NCBI GenBank assembly: GCA_945893145.1
Contig: CAMDDZ010000016.1
Coordinates: forward strand, 17,397 to 81,396
Origin: Rhodoplanes serenus
Lineage (GTDB): Bacteria; Pseudomonadota; Alphaproteobacteria; Rhizobiales; Xanthobacteraceae
DNA length: 64,000 bases
Reading direction: 5' to 3'
Part shown: piece by piece, positions 1 through 8,101 of the stretch
Layout of the letters: each line of letters starts with the position of its first letter
Position numbering within the stretch: position 1 is the first letter of the stretch
Notes under the pieces: generated by a model
Told to the model about the DNA's origin: nothing
The model's database searches: none
The model's input: only the letters and a program-made list of their open reading frames with translations
Program-made: the position numbers and the translations under genes

Positions 1-550
1 GGGCGCCGAGATCATGCGCCACATCCTGCTTTCGGGCGTTGCGAAGCCGCTCGGGCCGGAGGTCGAAACAGTCTTGTTTGCGGCGGCGCGCGACGATCAT
101 CTCACCGAGGTGATCCGGCCGGCGCTCGCACGCGGCATTTGGGTGGTGTGCGATCGCTTTGCGGATTCGACCCGCGTCTATCAGGGCGCGGTCGGCCAGG
201 TCGATCCGCGCGCCATTCGCGCGCTCGAACGCGTCATTGTGGGCGACACGATGCCCGATCTGACGTTCATTCTGGACGTGCCGGCCGAGCAGGGTATGCA
301 ACGGACCGCCAAGCGCCGTGACAAGCCTGGCGGGCCTGAGACGAGCGATCGCTTCGAGGCGGAGGCGATCGAATTTCATGAAAAGCTGCGGGATGGTTTC
401 CTGACGCTGGCGGCCAACGAACCGGCGCGCTGCGTGCTGATCGACGCGACCTTGCCGAAAGAGCAAGTCGCCGACCAGATTTGGCGCGTGGTCAACGATC
501 GGCTTGAGCCGACGCTTGCGCCGATCCAACTCGCTGACGTTTCGCCCTAA
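1..550 (+). CDS. tmk: Thymidylate kinase (dTMP kinase), 5' end outside the window
   Basis: This enzyme phosphorylates dTMP to dTDP for DNA synthesis. The reading frame is open from base 2, so the ATG at 14 is internal: residues before it (GAEI) match the usual GxxGAE-I-R stretch that follows the P-loop. Visible features are the LFAAARDDH segment, the DR(F/Y)xxS motif as CDRFADSTRVYQG, and the lid-like region QRTAKRRDKPGGPETSDRFE. About 182 residues are present; the Walker A region and N-terminus are upstream. It is followed 22 bases later by holB, the usual rhizobial order. Identification is secure; only the start is unseen. Confidence 0.93.
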   Translation, partial: GAEIMRHILLSGVAKPLGPEVETVLFAAARDDHLTEVIRPALARGIWVVCDRFADSTRVYQGAVGQVDPRAIRALERVIVGDTMPDLTFILDVPAEQGMQRTAKRRDKPGGPETSDRFEAEAIEFHEKLRDGFLTLAANEPARCVLIDATLPKEQVADQIWRVVNDRLEPTLAPIQLADVSP

Positions 551-572
551 ACCCCCGGACCGGGAATGATCC

Positions 573-1613
573 GTGAGCCCTGAGAAGACCGACGATCTGT
601 CCGGCGATGTCCCGCATCCGCGCGTGACGACCGAGCTGTTCGGCCACGCCGATGCTGAGGCGACCCTACTCGATGCCTATCGCTCCGGCCGCGTGCCGCA
701 CGCCTGGCTGATCGGCGGCGAGCGCGGCATCGGCAAAGCCACGCTCGCCTACAGGATGGCGCGGTTCGTGCTGGCAAACCCTGAGCCGGCGATGCCGGCT
801 GTGCAGAAGGCGAAGTCACTTGCGGTCAAGGCCGATCACCCGGTGGCGCGGCGCATCGCGGGCCAGGCGCACAGCGATCTGCTGGTGCTCGAACGCACAC
901 TGAATGACAAGGGCAAATTGCGCCAGGACATCGCGGTGGAGGACGTGCGCCGCTCGGTGTCGTTCTTCGGCTCAACGGCGGGCGAGGGGGGCTGGCGCGT
1001 CGCGGTGGTCGATTCCGTCGATGAACTCAATCGGTTCGGCGACAACGCGCTGCTCAAGATCGTCGAGGAGCCACCGCCGCGCTCGCTGTTGCTGCTGGTC
1101 AGCCATTCGCCGGGTCGCGTGCTGCCGACCATCCGCTCGCGCTGCCGGGCGTTGATGCTGCGTCCGCTCGCCACCGACGATGTGGCGCGTGCGGCCGCGA
1201 ATGCGATCGGCCGCAAGGCGAACGACCCTGACGTCCACGCCGCGGCTGAGGCGGCTGTCGGCTCTGTCGGCCGCGCGCTTTTGTTCCTTGAGGGCGATGC
1301 ACTGCAATTGCGTCAGCAGATCGTTGGCCTGCTGGAAAGCTTGCCGAAGCTCGATCCACGCGCGCTGCATGCGCTTGGCGACGAATTGGCCGGCACTGAG
1401 GCCGAGACGCTGGCCGCTTTCATGGACACGGTGAATTCCTGGCTCTCGGCGCAACTCGCCGCGGGCGCGCGGGACAAGCGCAGCCTCGCGCGCGTCGCCG
1501 AGGCCTGGGAGAAGGTCAATCGCGCCGGAATCGACACGGAAACCTACAATCTCGACCGCAAACCGTTCGTATTCTCGGTGTTTGGCATGCTTGCCGAGGC
1601 GGCGGCCCGTTGA
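573..1613 (+). CDS. holB: DNA polymerase III subunit delta'
   Basis: Clamp-loader subunit that helps open and load the beta clamp. The 346-residue protein has an AAA+ fold: FGHADAEATLLDAYRSGRVPHAWLIGGERGIGKATLA near the N-terminus carries a GxxGxGK P-loop. The central part has VVDSVDELNRFGDNALLKIVEEPP and an SHSPGRVLPTIRSRCR stretch, the hallmark of DnaX/HolB proteins. The start is GTG. No clear zinc-binding cysteine cluster is present, unlike E. coli HolB. It lies between tmk and metG on the same strand with short gaps, so co-transcription is likely. Confidence 0.93.
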   Translation: MSPEKTDDLSGDVPHPRVTTELFGHADAEATLLDAYRSGRVPHAWLIGGERGIGKATLAYRMARFVLANPEPAMPAVQKAKSLAVKADHPVARRIAGQAHSDLLVLERTLNDKGKLRQDIAVEDVRRSVSFFGSTAGEGGWRVAVVDSVDELNRFGDNALLKIVEEPPPRSLLLLVSHSPGRVLPTIRSRCRALMLRPLATDDVARAAANAIGRKANDPDVHAAAEAAVGSVGRALLFLEGDALQLRQQIVGLLESLPKLDPRALHALGDELAGTEAETLAAFMDTVNSWLSAQLAAGARDKRSLARVAEAWEKVNRAGIDTETYNLDRKPFVFSVFGMLAEAAAR

Positions 1614-1628
1614 TACCTACGGGACCAC

Positions 1629-3194
1629 ATGTCCGAGCAGCCCCGCTATTACATCACCACGGCGATTTCCTATCCCAACGGCCCCCCGCACATCGGGCAT
1701 GCCTATGAGGTGATCGCGACCGATGCCATTGCTCGCTTCAAGCGGCTCGATGGCTATGACGTGTTCTTTCTCACCGGCACTGACGAACACGGCCAGAAGA
1801 TCCAGCAAACCGCCACAAAAGAGGGCATCACCGCCCGAGAACTGGTCGACCGCAACGTCAAGCAATTCCGCGCGATGGTCGAGCGGATGAACTGCTCGAA
1901 CGACGATTTCATCCGCACCACCGAGGACCGGCATCACCGCTCGTCGGAAGAAATCTGGCGGCGGATGGAGAAGAACGGCGACATCTACCTCAGCAAATAT
2001 GCCGGCTGGTACTCGGTGCGCGACGAGGCGTACTACGCCGAGGACGAGACGCATCTGAACGAGCACAAGGTCCGCATCGCCACCAAGACCGGCACGCCGG
2101 TCGAATGGGTGGAGGAGGAGAGCTATTTCTTCAAGCTCTCGGCTTATGCGGACAAGCTGCTCAAGCTCTATGAGCGCGAGAACTATGTGCTGCCGAAGGA
2201 GCGGCTCAACGAGGTCGCGAGCTTCATCAAAGGCGGTCTGCAGGACCTTTCGATCTCGCGCACGACCTTCGACTGGGGTGTGCGCGTTCCGGACAATCCG
2301 AAGCACATCATGTATGTGTGGGTCGATGCGCTGACGAACTACATCACGGCCGCGGGGTTTCCCGACGACAACGGCGAGAAATTCAAGCGCTACTGGCCGG
2401 CCGATCTGCACGTGATCGGCAAGGATATCGTGCGGTTCCACGCGGTCTATTGGCCGGCGTTCCTGATGTCGGCCGGCATCGAGGTGCCGCGGCATATTTT
2501 CTCTCACGGCTTCCTGTTCAACCGCGGCGAGAAAATGTCGAAGTCGGTCGGCAATGTGGTCGATCCGTTCACGATGACCGACCACTACGGTGTCGATCAG
2601 TTCCGCTATTTCTTCTTGCGCGAAGTGCCGTTCGGCCAGGACGGCAACTACAGCCATGAGGCGATCGTCAACCGCATCAACGCTGATCTTGCCAACGATC
2701 TCGGCAATCTGGCGCAGCGCTCGCTGTCGATGATCAACAAGCAGCTTGGCGGTGTGCTGCCGAAGCCAGGTGCGTTTAGTGCTGCCGACAACACCATTCT
2801 GGCCGCCGCCGACGCGATGATCGGTACGGCGCGCGAGCACATGAAGACGCAACAACTGCACCAGGTGCTCAACACGGTGTGGGCTGTCGTTGCCGATGCC
2901 AACCGCTATTTCGCGGGCGAAGCGCCCTGGGCGCTCGCCAAGACCGATCCGGCGAAGCAGGGCACAGTTCTCTATGTCACCGGCGAGGTGATCAGGCAGG
3001 TCGCAATCTTGTGCCAGCCGTTCGTGCCAGCGTCGGCTGCGAAGCTGCTCGATATCCTTGGCATTCCGACGGGCGAGCGCGGGTTTGACCGGCTCGGCAA
3101 AGGCGGCACCAGGATTGCGGCTGGCACCACGCTGCCCCCGCCGGCCCCGGTGTTTCCGCGCTACGTCGAGCCGGAAGCCGCCGCGAAGGCGTGA
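1629..3194 (+). CDS. metG: Methionyl-tRNA synthetase
   Basis: Charges tRNA-Met with methionine in the cytoplasm. The class I signatures are present: HIGH at residues 21-24 in [15 protein letters not shown] and KMSKS as [14 protein letters not shown] in the middle of the protein. At 521 residues it is the short form, without the C-terminal dimerising tRNA-binding domain. The connective peptide lacks a Cys4 zinc knuckle, as in other alphaproteobacterial enzymes. It starts 15 bases after the holB stop codon. tatD and an MBL hydrolase follow on the same strand, interrupted by a small convergent gene. Confidence 0.97.
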   Translation: MSEQPRYYITTAISYPNGPPHIGHAYEVIATDAIARFKRLDGYDVFFLTGTDEHGQKIQQTATKEGITARELVDRNVKQFRAMVERMNCSNDDFIRTTEDRHHRSSEEIWRRMEKNGDIYLSKYAGWYSVRDEAYYAEDETHLNEHKVRIATKTGTPVEWVEEESYFFKLSAYADKLLKLYERENYVLPKERLNEVASFIKGGLQDLSISRTTFDWGVRVPDNPKHIMYVWVDALTNYITAAGFPDDNGEKFKRYWPADLHVIGKDIVRFHAVYWPAFLMSAGIEVPRHIFSHGFLFNRGEKMSKSVGNVVDPFTMTDHYGVDQFRYFFLREVPFGQDGNYSHEAIVNRINADLANDLGNLAQRSLSMINKQLGGVLPKPGAFSAADNTILAAADAMIGTAREHMKTQQLHQVLNTVWAVVADANRYFAGEAPWALAKTDPAKQGTVLYVTGEVIRQVAILCQPFVPASAAKLLDILGIPTGERGFDRLGKGGTRIAAGTTLPPPAPVFPRYVEPEAAAKA

Positions 3195-3246
3195 TCGCGG
3201 TTTTCGCAATCGCTTCGTTGGCCGGCGGTTCGGCGGCGTTGCGGCG

Positions 3247-3579
3247 TCAGGAAAGCGTTTTTCTCCACATGAACGTGCCGGGACCGCAGCGCATGTAGGC
3301 TTTCTCATAGCCGAGGATGCGCATGGCTTCTGCCTCGGCGTCGCGCGCCGCATCTTGTTTTCCGATGGCGGCGAGCTTCGTCATCTTGGCGCGCAGTTCC
3401 TTGACCTTGGCAGCATCCGCCGGGGACGGCTTGGCCTCCGAGATCGTGTCATCGAGGCTCGCGCCGAGCGGCGGAATGTTGGTTTGCGCCGCCGGATTGT
3501 TGGCTGGTCTTGGGCCACAGGCGAGTGCGGGAGCAACGACGAGCGTTGAAAGAATCAGACCGAGAATGAGCTTGCGCAT
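3247..3579 (-). CDS. Small secreted protein of unknown function
   Basis: A 110-residue protein whose first 20 residues (MRKLILGLILSTLVVAPALA) form a classic Sec signal peptide. The mature part begins with Cys-Gly. The residue at -3 is Ala rather than Leu, so cleavage by signal peptidase I at ALA|C is likelier than lipidation. The rest is charged and helical (DAAKVKELRAKMTKLAAIGKQDAARDAEAEAMRILGYEKAYMRCGPG), with a second Cys near the end that could pair with the first. It is the only minus-strand gene within the tmk-to-mazG block. I recognise no family. The signal peptide and codon use support a real gene. Confidence 0.65.
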   Translation of the reverse strand: MRKLILGLILSTLVVAPALACGPRPANNPAAQTNIPPLGASLDDTISEAKPSPADAAKVKELRAKMTKLAAIGKQDAARDAEAEAMRILGYEKAYMRCGPGTFMWRKTLS

Positions 3580-3731
3580 GGGCGTCCTCGCGGATTCGTG
3601 CCGATGCGCATTGGTCGATTGAACTTGCGGCTCGGTTCATGAGCGGGCATTTTTTATTCGACCAGACAGCCGAAATTCCGTATGGGTAGCGCTGAAAAAT
3701 GACGCTGCCACAGCGCCTTAACGAGCGGTCG

Positions 3732-4529
3732 ATGCTGGTTGACAGCCATTGCCACCTCGATTTTCCGGACTTTCAGGACGGGCTCGACGCGGTCGTTGCG
3801 CGCGCCAGCGGCGCTGGCGTTGGACGCATGGTGACGATCTCGACGCGCGTGCGCCGTCAGCCCGATCTCATCGCGATCGCGGAACGGTTTCCCGACGTGT
3901 TCTGCTCGGTCGGTACGCATCCACACCATGCCCACGAGGAACTTGACATCGGCGCCGCCGATCTGGTGTCCCTCACGCGCCATCCCAAGGTGGTGGCGAT
4001 CGGTGAGGCAGGGCTCGACTATCACTACGACAACTCGCCGCGCGACGCGCAGGAGCAGGGCTTTCGCGTGCATATCGCGGCGGCGCGGGAAACCGGCCTG
4101 CCGCTGGTGATCCATTCGCGCGACGCCGACGCCGATATGGCCAAGATATTGCGCGACGAAATGGGGAAGGGCGCCTTCCCGGCTGTGCTGCATTGTTTCA
4201 CTGGCGGCCGCGAACTGGCCTTCGCCGGCATCGAGCTTGGGCTCTATGTGTCGTTCACCGGCATTCTGACGTTCAAGCGCTCCGACGACCTGCGTGCGAT
4301 CGCCAAGGACCTGCCGGCGGATCGCATTCTGGTGGAAACGGACTCGCCCTATCTCGCGCCCGCTCCTTATCGCGGCAAGCGCTGCGAGCCAGCCTATGTG
4401 GTGGAGACCGCGAAGGTGTTGGCGGAGACGCGCGGTGTTTCGCCTGACGAGATCGCGCGGCAGACCACGGACAACTTCTTCCGCCTGTTCAGCAAGGTGC
4501 CGCGGCCGGCTGCTGCGGCGGCCGCATGA
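3732..4529 (+). CDS. tatD: TatD-family metal-dependent hydrolase (DNase)
   Basis: A TIM-barrel metallohydrolase of the TatD/YcfH/YabD family, which includes metal-dependent 3'-5' exonucleases. The expected metal ligands are present: HxH in DSHCHLDFP at the N-terminus, Glu in IGEAGLDYHYD, His in VIHSRDAD, His in VLHCFTGG and Asp in ETDSPYLAPAP. The ATG at 3732 was chosen because MLVDSHCHLDF matches family N-termini; an in-frame upstream ATG at 3699 adds 11 unlikely residues. The product is 265 residues, the usual length. Its stop overlaps the next start in an ATGA, which suggests translational coupling. Confidence 0.93.
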   Translation: MLVDSHCHLDFPDFQDGLDAVVARASGAGVGRMVTISTRVRRQPDLIAIAERFPDVFCSVGTHPHHAHEELDIGAADLVSLTRHPKVVAIGEAGLDYHYDNSPRDAQEQGFRVHIAAARETGLPLVIHSRDADADMAKILRDEMGKGAFPAVLHCFTGGRELAFAGIELGLYVSFTGILTFKRSDDLRAIAKDLPADRILVETDSPYLAPAPYRGKRCEPAYVVETAKVLAETRGVSPDEIARQTTDNFFRLFSKVPRPAAAAAA

Positions 4530-5329
4530 CGCTGAAATTCACCATTCTGGGCTGCGGGTTTTCCGGTGGTGTGCCGCGGGCTGCGCTCGGCTGGGGCGCT
4601 TGCGACCCGAACAACCCCAAGAACCGCCGCCGCCGCACTTCGCTGCTGGTCGAGCGCCGTAGCGCCACGGGCGGCCTCACCAGCGTGTTGGTCGACACCT
4701 CGCCTGACCTGCGCGACCAGCTTTTCGACGCTGGGGTGAACTGGCTCGACGCGGTGCTCTATACGCACCCCCATGCCGACCATATCCACGGCATCGACGA
4801 CCTTCGGAGCCTGTTCATCGCCAAGCGCCGGCCGGTCGACGTCTATATGGACGAGCCGACCGCGGCGGTGCTGCGCAACCGGTTTGCCTACTGCTTCGAG
4901 ACCCCGTCGGGCAGCGAGTACCCGCCGATTGTGACCGGCCATCGGCTTGCAGCCGGCCAGCCGCTGATCATCTCCGGGGAGGGCGGCCCGATCGAGGCCC
5001 TGCCCATCCTCCAGGAGCATGGCGACATCCCCTCGCTCGGCTTCCGCTTTGGGGGGCTTGGCTATTCCTGCGATCTGAGCGGCCTGCCCGCACCCAGCGC
5101 TGCGGCGCTGGCCGGGCTCGAGGTCTGGATCGTCGATGCGCTGCGCTACAAGCCCCATCCCAGCCACTGGTCGGTTTCCGATACGCTCGGCTGGATTGAG
5201 CGCCTGAAGCCCAGGCGCGCCATCCTGACCAATCTGCACGCCGACCTGGACTACGAGGCGCTGCGAGGGCAACTGCCGGCGGGCGTGGAGCCCGGCTTCG
5301 ACGGCATCAGCGGCACTGTGGCTGGCTAA
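4526..5329 (+). CDS. MBL-fold metal-dependent hydrolase (PhnP-like)
   Basis: A 267-residue metallo-beta-lactamase-fold enzyme. The metal motif HxHxDH is visible as YTHPHADHIHGIDDLR, with further ligands likely in YSCDLSG and in TNLHADLDY near the C-terminus. The N-terminus FTILGCGFSGGVPR is typical of the PhnP/YycJ-like phosphodiesterase group commonly found beside tatD in alphaproteobacteria. The true substrate is unknown; cyclic phosphate or nucleic-acid phosphodiesters are plausible from the family. It starts inside the tatD stop codon (4-base overlap), so the two are almost certainly one operon. Confidence 0.9.
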   Translation: MTLKFTILGCGFSGGVPRAALGWGACDPNNPKNRRRRTSLLVERRSATGGLTSVLVDTSPDLRDQLFDAGVNWLDAVLYTHPHADHIHGIDDLRSLFIAKRRPVDVYMDEPTAAVLRNRFAYCFETPSGSEYPPIVTGHRLAAGQPLIISGEGGPIEALPILQEHGDIPSLGFRFGGLGYSCDLSGLPAPSAAALAGLEVWIVDALRYKPHPSHWSVSDTLGWIERLKPRRAILTNLHADLDYEALRGQLPAGVEPGFDGISGTVAG

Positions 5330-5655
5330 TCTGACTTCTGAGCAATCTGCCAGATTATACGATGTTCAGTAGGCTTTTGCGTCAACGCAAGATTTCGATC
5401 AATTACATAAATATCGACGCAATTTCAGTATATTGGATACCGATCCTCATCTATCAAAGAGTTGGCGGCTCGATAGTAGCCATGACAAGCTGAACAGTAA
5501 TATTCCATAATATGTCTTATGCGAATCAAGCCTATGGCCCTCGAACGAAATGGGCTTGGAACGGATGTGGTGGTGGTTGGTTGTGGGAACCAAGGGCGCG
5601 CGTCCCGGCGCGAGCCCGCCCGCCCCAATGTCCGACATCCCCGAAGGAGCCCTCT
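5330..5655. other. AT-rich intergenic region upstream of dps
   Basis: About 325 bases with no convincing gene. The first 200 bases are far more AT-rich than the flanks. They contain a perfect inverted repeat TTGCGT-CA-ACGCAA at 5377-5390, and AT-rich stretches around 5400-5440 and 5495-5520 that could hold promoters. This is the likely control region of the dps-like gene. The later part turns GC-rich and ends in a GGAG ribosome-binding site at 5646-5649. Confidence 0.5.
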
Positions 5656-6207
5656 GTGAGCAACAACAAGGTGACCAAGCTTAAACCCCGCAACACTAAG
5701 CCGGCCGCCGCGCTCGATACGCCGACCGACCTCGATGCCGCGGCCGTCAAGGCTGTCTCGGCAGCCCTCAACGGGCTCCTCGCCGACAGTTACGCGCTTT
5801 ATCTGAAGACCAAGAACTTCCACTGGCACGTCAGCGGGCCGCATTTCCGCGACTACCATCTGCTGCTCGACGACCAGGCAACCGACATCCTGGGTACCAC
5901 CGACGACATGGCGGAACGGGTCCGCAAGATCGGCGGCACCACGCTGCGCTCGATCGGCCATATCGCGCAGCTGCAATCCGCCATCGAGGACAATGACGCC
6001 GATTTCGTGCCGCCGGCCATGATGCTGAGTGAGCTAATGAACGACAACAAGAAAGTCGCCCATGCGATGCGCAAGGCCCACGAGGTTTGCGACGAGCACG
6101 ACGATATCGCGAGCGCGAGCTTGATCGAGGTCTGGATCGACCAGACCGAAAAGCGCACATGGTTCCTGTTCGAGGCGGCGCGCAACGCCAGCAACAGCGG
6201 CCACTAA
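5656..6207 (+). CDS. dps: Dps-family ferritin-like DNA-protection protein
   Basis: Dps proteins form 12-subunit shells that oxidise and store iron and can coat DNA during stress. The ferroxidase motif is clear: KTKNFHWHVSGPHFRDYHLLLDDQ, followed by DDMAERVRKIGG. The start is the GTG at 5656, seven bases after GGAG. An upstream in-frame ATG at 5512 would add 48 Trp/Gly/Pro-rich residues unlike the family. The 183-residue product has a Lys/Pro-rich N-terminal tail (NNKVTKLKPRNTKP) of the kind that binds DNA in E. coli Dps. It stands alone, with its own leader and a terminator. Confidence 0.9.
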   Translation: MSNNKVTKLKPRNTKPAAALDTPTDLDAAAVKAVSAALNGLLADSYALYLKTKNFHWHVSGPHFRDYHLLLDDQATDILGTTDDMAERVRKIGGTTLRSIGHIAQLQSAIEDNDADFVPPAMMLSELMNDNKKVAHAMRKAHEVCDEHDDIASASLIEVWIDQTEKRTWFLFEAARNASNSGH

Positions 6208-6231
6208 CCCTGCCCTGAGTTTCGGCCGGAT

Positions 6232-6264
6232 AAACGCGCCCCCTTTTCTGTGGGGCGCGTTTTC
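6232..6264 (+). terminator. Rho-independent terminator of dps
   Basis: A strong hairpin lies 25 bases after the dps stop: AACGCGCCCC (6233-6242) pairs perfectly with GGGGCGCGTT (6252-6261) around a 9-base loop, followed by further T residues. Confidence 0.8.
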
Positions 6265-6307
6265 CGTTTATCGCCCCTGCCTGGGCCCTCTGTTACGTTC
6301 TCGCGCC

Positions 6308-7108
6308 ATGAAGTCTTCCCGCGATATCGCCCGGCTGATCGAGATCATGGCGGCGCTGCGCACGCCTGGCAGCGGCTGCCCGTGGGATCTGGAGCAGAAT
6401 TTCGAGACCATCGCGCCCTACACGCTGGAGGAGGCCTATGAGGTTGCGGACGCCATCGCGCGCCATGATCTGGGCGATCTCCGCGAGGAGCTCGGCGACC
6501 TCCTGCTCCAGGTCGCGTTCCACGCCCGGATGGCGCAGGAGCAAGGCGCATTCGAGTTCGGCGACGTGGTCGAGGCCATCACGGCGAAGCTGATCCGCCG
6601 GCATCCGCACGTCTTCGGCGACGTCAAGGCTGCGACCACCGAGCAGGTCAACGCCAACTGGGAGCGCATCAAGGCCGAAGAAAAGGCTGAGCGCGGAATT
6701 CCGGCCGGGCCGACTGGGGCGCTGGCTGGCGTGCCGGTCGGCTTCCCTGCTCTGACGCGCGCGCTCAAGCTCCAGGCCAAGGCCGGCAAGGTCGGCTTTG
6801 ACTGGAACGACCCGCTGGCGGTGCTGGCGAAGATCCGCGAGGAGTGCGACGAGATCGAAGTCGAGATCCAAGCCGGCCAGCGCGACAAGGCGGCAGCCGA
6901 AACCGGCGATCTGCTGTTCGCCGTGGTCAACCTCGCACGGCACCTGGCTATCGATCCGGAAGCGACGCTGCGCGGCGCCAATCAGAAGTTCGAGCGCCGT
7001 TTTGCTTCGATCGAGCGTGCGCTTGCCGCCAAGGGCAAGAGGCCGCAGGACGCGACTTTGGCCGAGATGGATGCGCTGTGGGATGCCGCGAAGGCGGCGG
7101 AGACGTAG
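6308..7108 (+). CDS. mazG: Nucleoside triphosphate pyrophosphohydrolase MazG
   Basis: Hydrolyses (d)NTPs to NMP and pyrophosphate, a housecleaning and stress role. The 266-residue protein has the two MazG repeats of the E. coli type. The first begins LRTPGSGCPWDLEQNFETIAPYTLEEAYEVADAI and continues with EELGDLLLQVAFHARMAQE, giving the metal-binding EExx-ExxD pattern. The second has KIREECDEIEVEI and ETGDLLFAVVNLARHLAIDPE. It has the family's usual length. It lies alone after the dps terminator, facing the convergent solute-binding protein gene three bases away. Confidence 0.96.
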   Translation: MKSSRDIARLIEIMAALRTPGSGCPWDLEQNFETIAPYTLEEAYEVADAIARHDLGDLREELGDLLLQVAFHARMAQEQGAFEFGDVVEAITAKLIRRHPHVFGDVKAATTEQVNANWERIKAEEKAERGIPAGPTGALAGVPVGFPALTRALKLQAKAGKVGFDWNDPLAVLAKIREECDEIEVEIQAGQRDKAAAETGDLLFAVVNLARHLAIDPEATLRGANQKFERRFASIERALAAKGKRPQDATLAEMDALWDAAKAAET

Positions 7109-7111
7109 CTT

Positions 7112-8101
7112 TTACTCGACGCCCGCGGCCTTCAGATATTGCAGATCGACGAAGCGCTCGGGCGCAGGCAGCGGCGGTTTGATGGAGCCACCCTCCTCCA
7201 TGAAGGCGATCACCTGCGCGAGGCCCGCCAGATTGATCTCCGCGGCCTTCGGCAGCACGCCGCGATCCGGCTCGAAATAGAGTGCCAGCGTCTGCCGCGC
7301 GATCTCCTCGGTCGAGCCGGTAACCTGCACGATCGCCCGGATGACCTCGGCGCGATTGGTGGGCTCCCGGATAAATCGGAACGACGCCGCCAACGCGCGC
7401 ACGAAACGCACTGTTGTGTCGCGATTTTTCTCCGCCCAGCCGCGTTTCACCGCGACAAGCTGGAACTGGAAAGTCGATACCGCTTCGGTCGACAGGCCGA
7501 GCCGCCGGAATCCTTGCGAGATCGCAATGAGGTCGTCCGGCTGGCCGAGCGGCACGCCGTCACACTCGCCCCGCTTGAGACATTCGAAACGCACCGGCGA
7601 GCCGACCAGTTCCTTGACCCGGTAGTCCGTGGGCGCGAGACCATTGAGCGCCAAGAGTTTGCGCATCGAAATCGAGATCGTGTCGACCGGCAGCGACAGG
7701 CCGAGCTGCTTGCCCTTCAGGTTGGCAAAGCTCGTGATGTCCGGCTTCACGATCAGGCTGTAGATCGGATTGGAGGTTTCGCTGGCGATGCCGATGGCAT
7801 CTGAGCCGTTGAGCGCGGCCTGGATCAGATACGGCGTCGCGGTTTGCGTGACATGGACCGTGCCGCGCTCCAGCGCTGCCACCATCTTGTCGGTGCCGCC
7901 CTCGATCGGCACCAGTTCAAGATTGATGTTTTCGCGCGCCAGCAGGCCCTTCTGCTGAGCGACGAACAGATACACCGACGACATGCTTCGCACGGTCGAA
8001 GGGATTTGGCCGAACCGCAGCGTGACGGGCTCGGCCTGTCCGGTTGCCGGTAGCGCGATCCAGAGCGCTGTTGCGACGGCAACAAGGACACGGGTTTTCA
8101 C
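7112..8101 (-). CDS. ABC-type solute-binding protein (NMT1/SsuA-like), orphan
   Basis: A periplasmic solute-binding protein with a signal peptide (about 23 residues, ending PATGQA) and an NMT1/THI5/SsuA-type core: TLRFGQIPSTVRSMSSVYLFVAQQKGLLARENINLELVPIEGG, then a repeated-domain fold. Family members bind sulfonates, nitrate, pyrimidine precursors or aromatic acids; the ligand here cannot be told. No permease or ATPase gene is adjacent. The start codon overlaps the hflX stop by four bases, so it is probably translated from the hfq-hflX message. The 329-residue length is normal. Confidence 0.85.
   Translation of the reverse strand: MKTRVLVAVATALWIALPATGQAEPVTLRFGQIPSTVRSMSSVYLFVAQQKGLLARENINLELVPIEGGTDKMVAALERGTVHVTQTATPYLIQAALNGSDAIGIASETSNPIYSLIVKPDITSFANLKGKQLGLSLPVDTISISMRKLLALNGLAPTDYRVKELVGSPVRFECLKRGECDGVPLGQPDDLIAISQGFRRLGLSTEAVSTFQFQLVAVKRGWAEKNRDTTVRFVRALAASFRFIREPTNRAEVIRAIVQVTGSTEEIARQTLALYFEPDRGVLPKAAEINLAGLAQVIAFMEEGGSIKPPLPAPERFVDLQYLKAAGVE

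Noticed and set aside
1617..3353. Long minus-strand open frame (578 codons) opposite metG
   Set aside because: Arg/His/Val-rich composition typical of the antisense of a GC-rich gene; metG on the plus strand is certain.
5512..5655. 48-residue N-terminal extension of the Dps protein from ATG 5512
   Set aside because: Trp/Gly/Pro-rich and unlike Dps; GTG 5656 has a proper GGAG site.
5425..5976. Minus-strand frame across the dps leader
   Set aside because: Mostly antisense to dps and its end lies in an AT-rich leader with no coding character.
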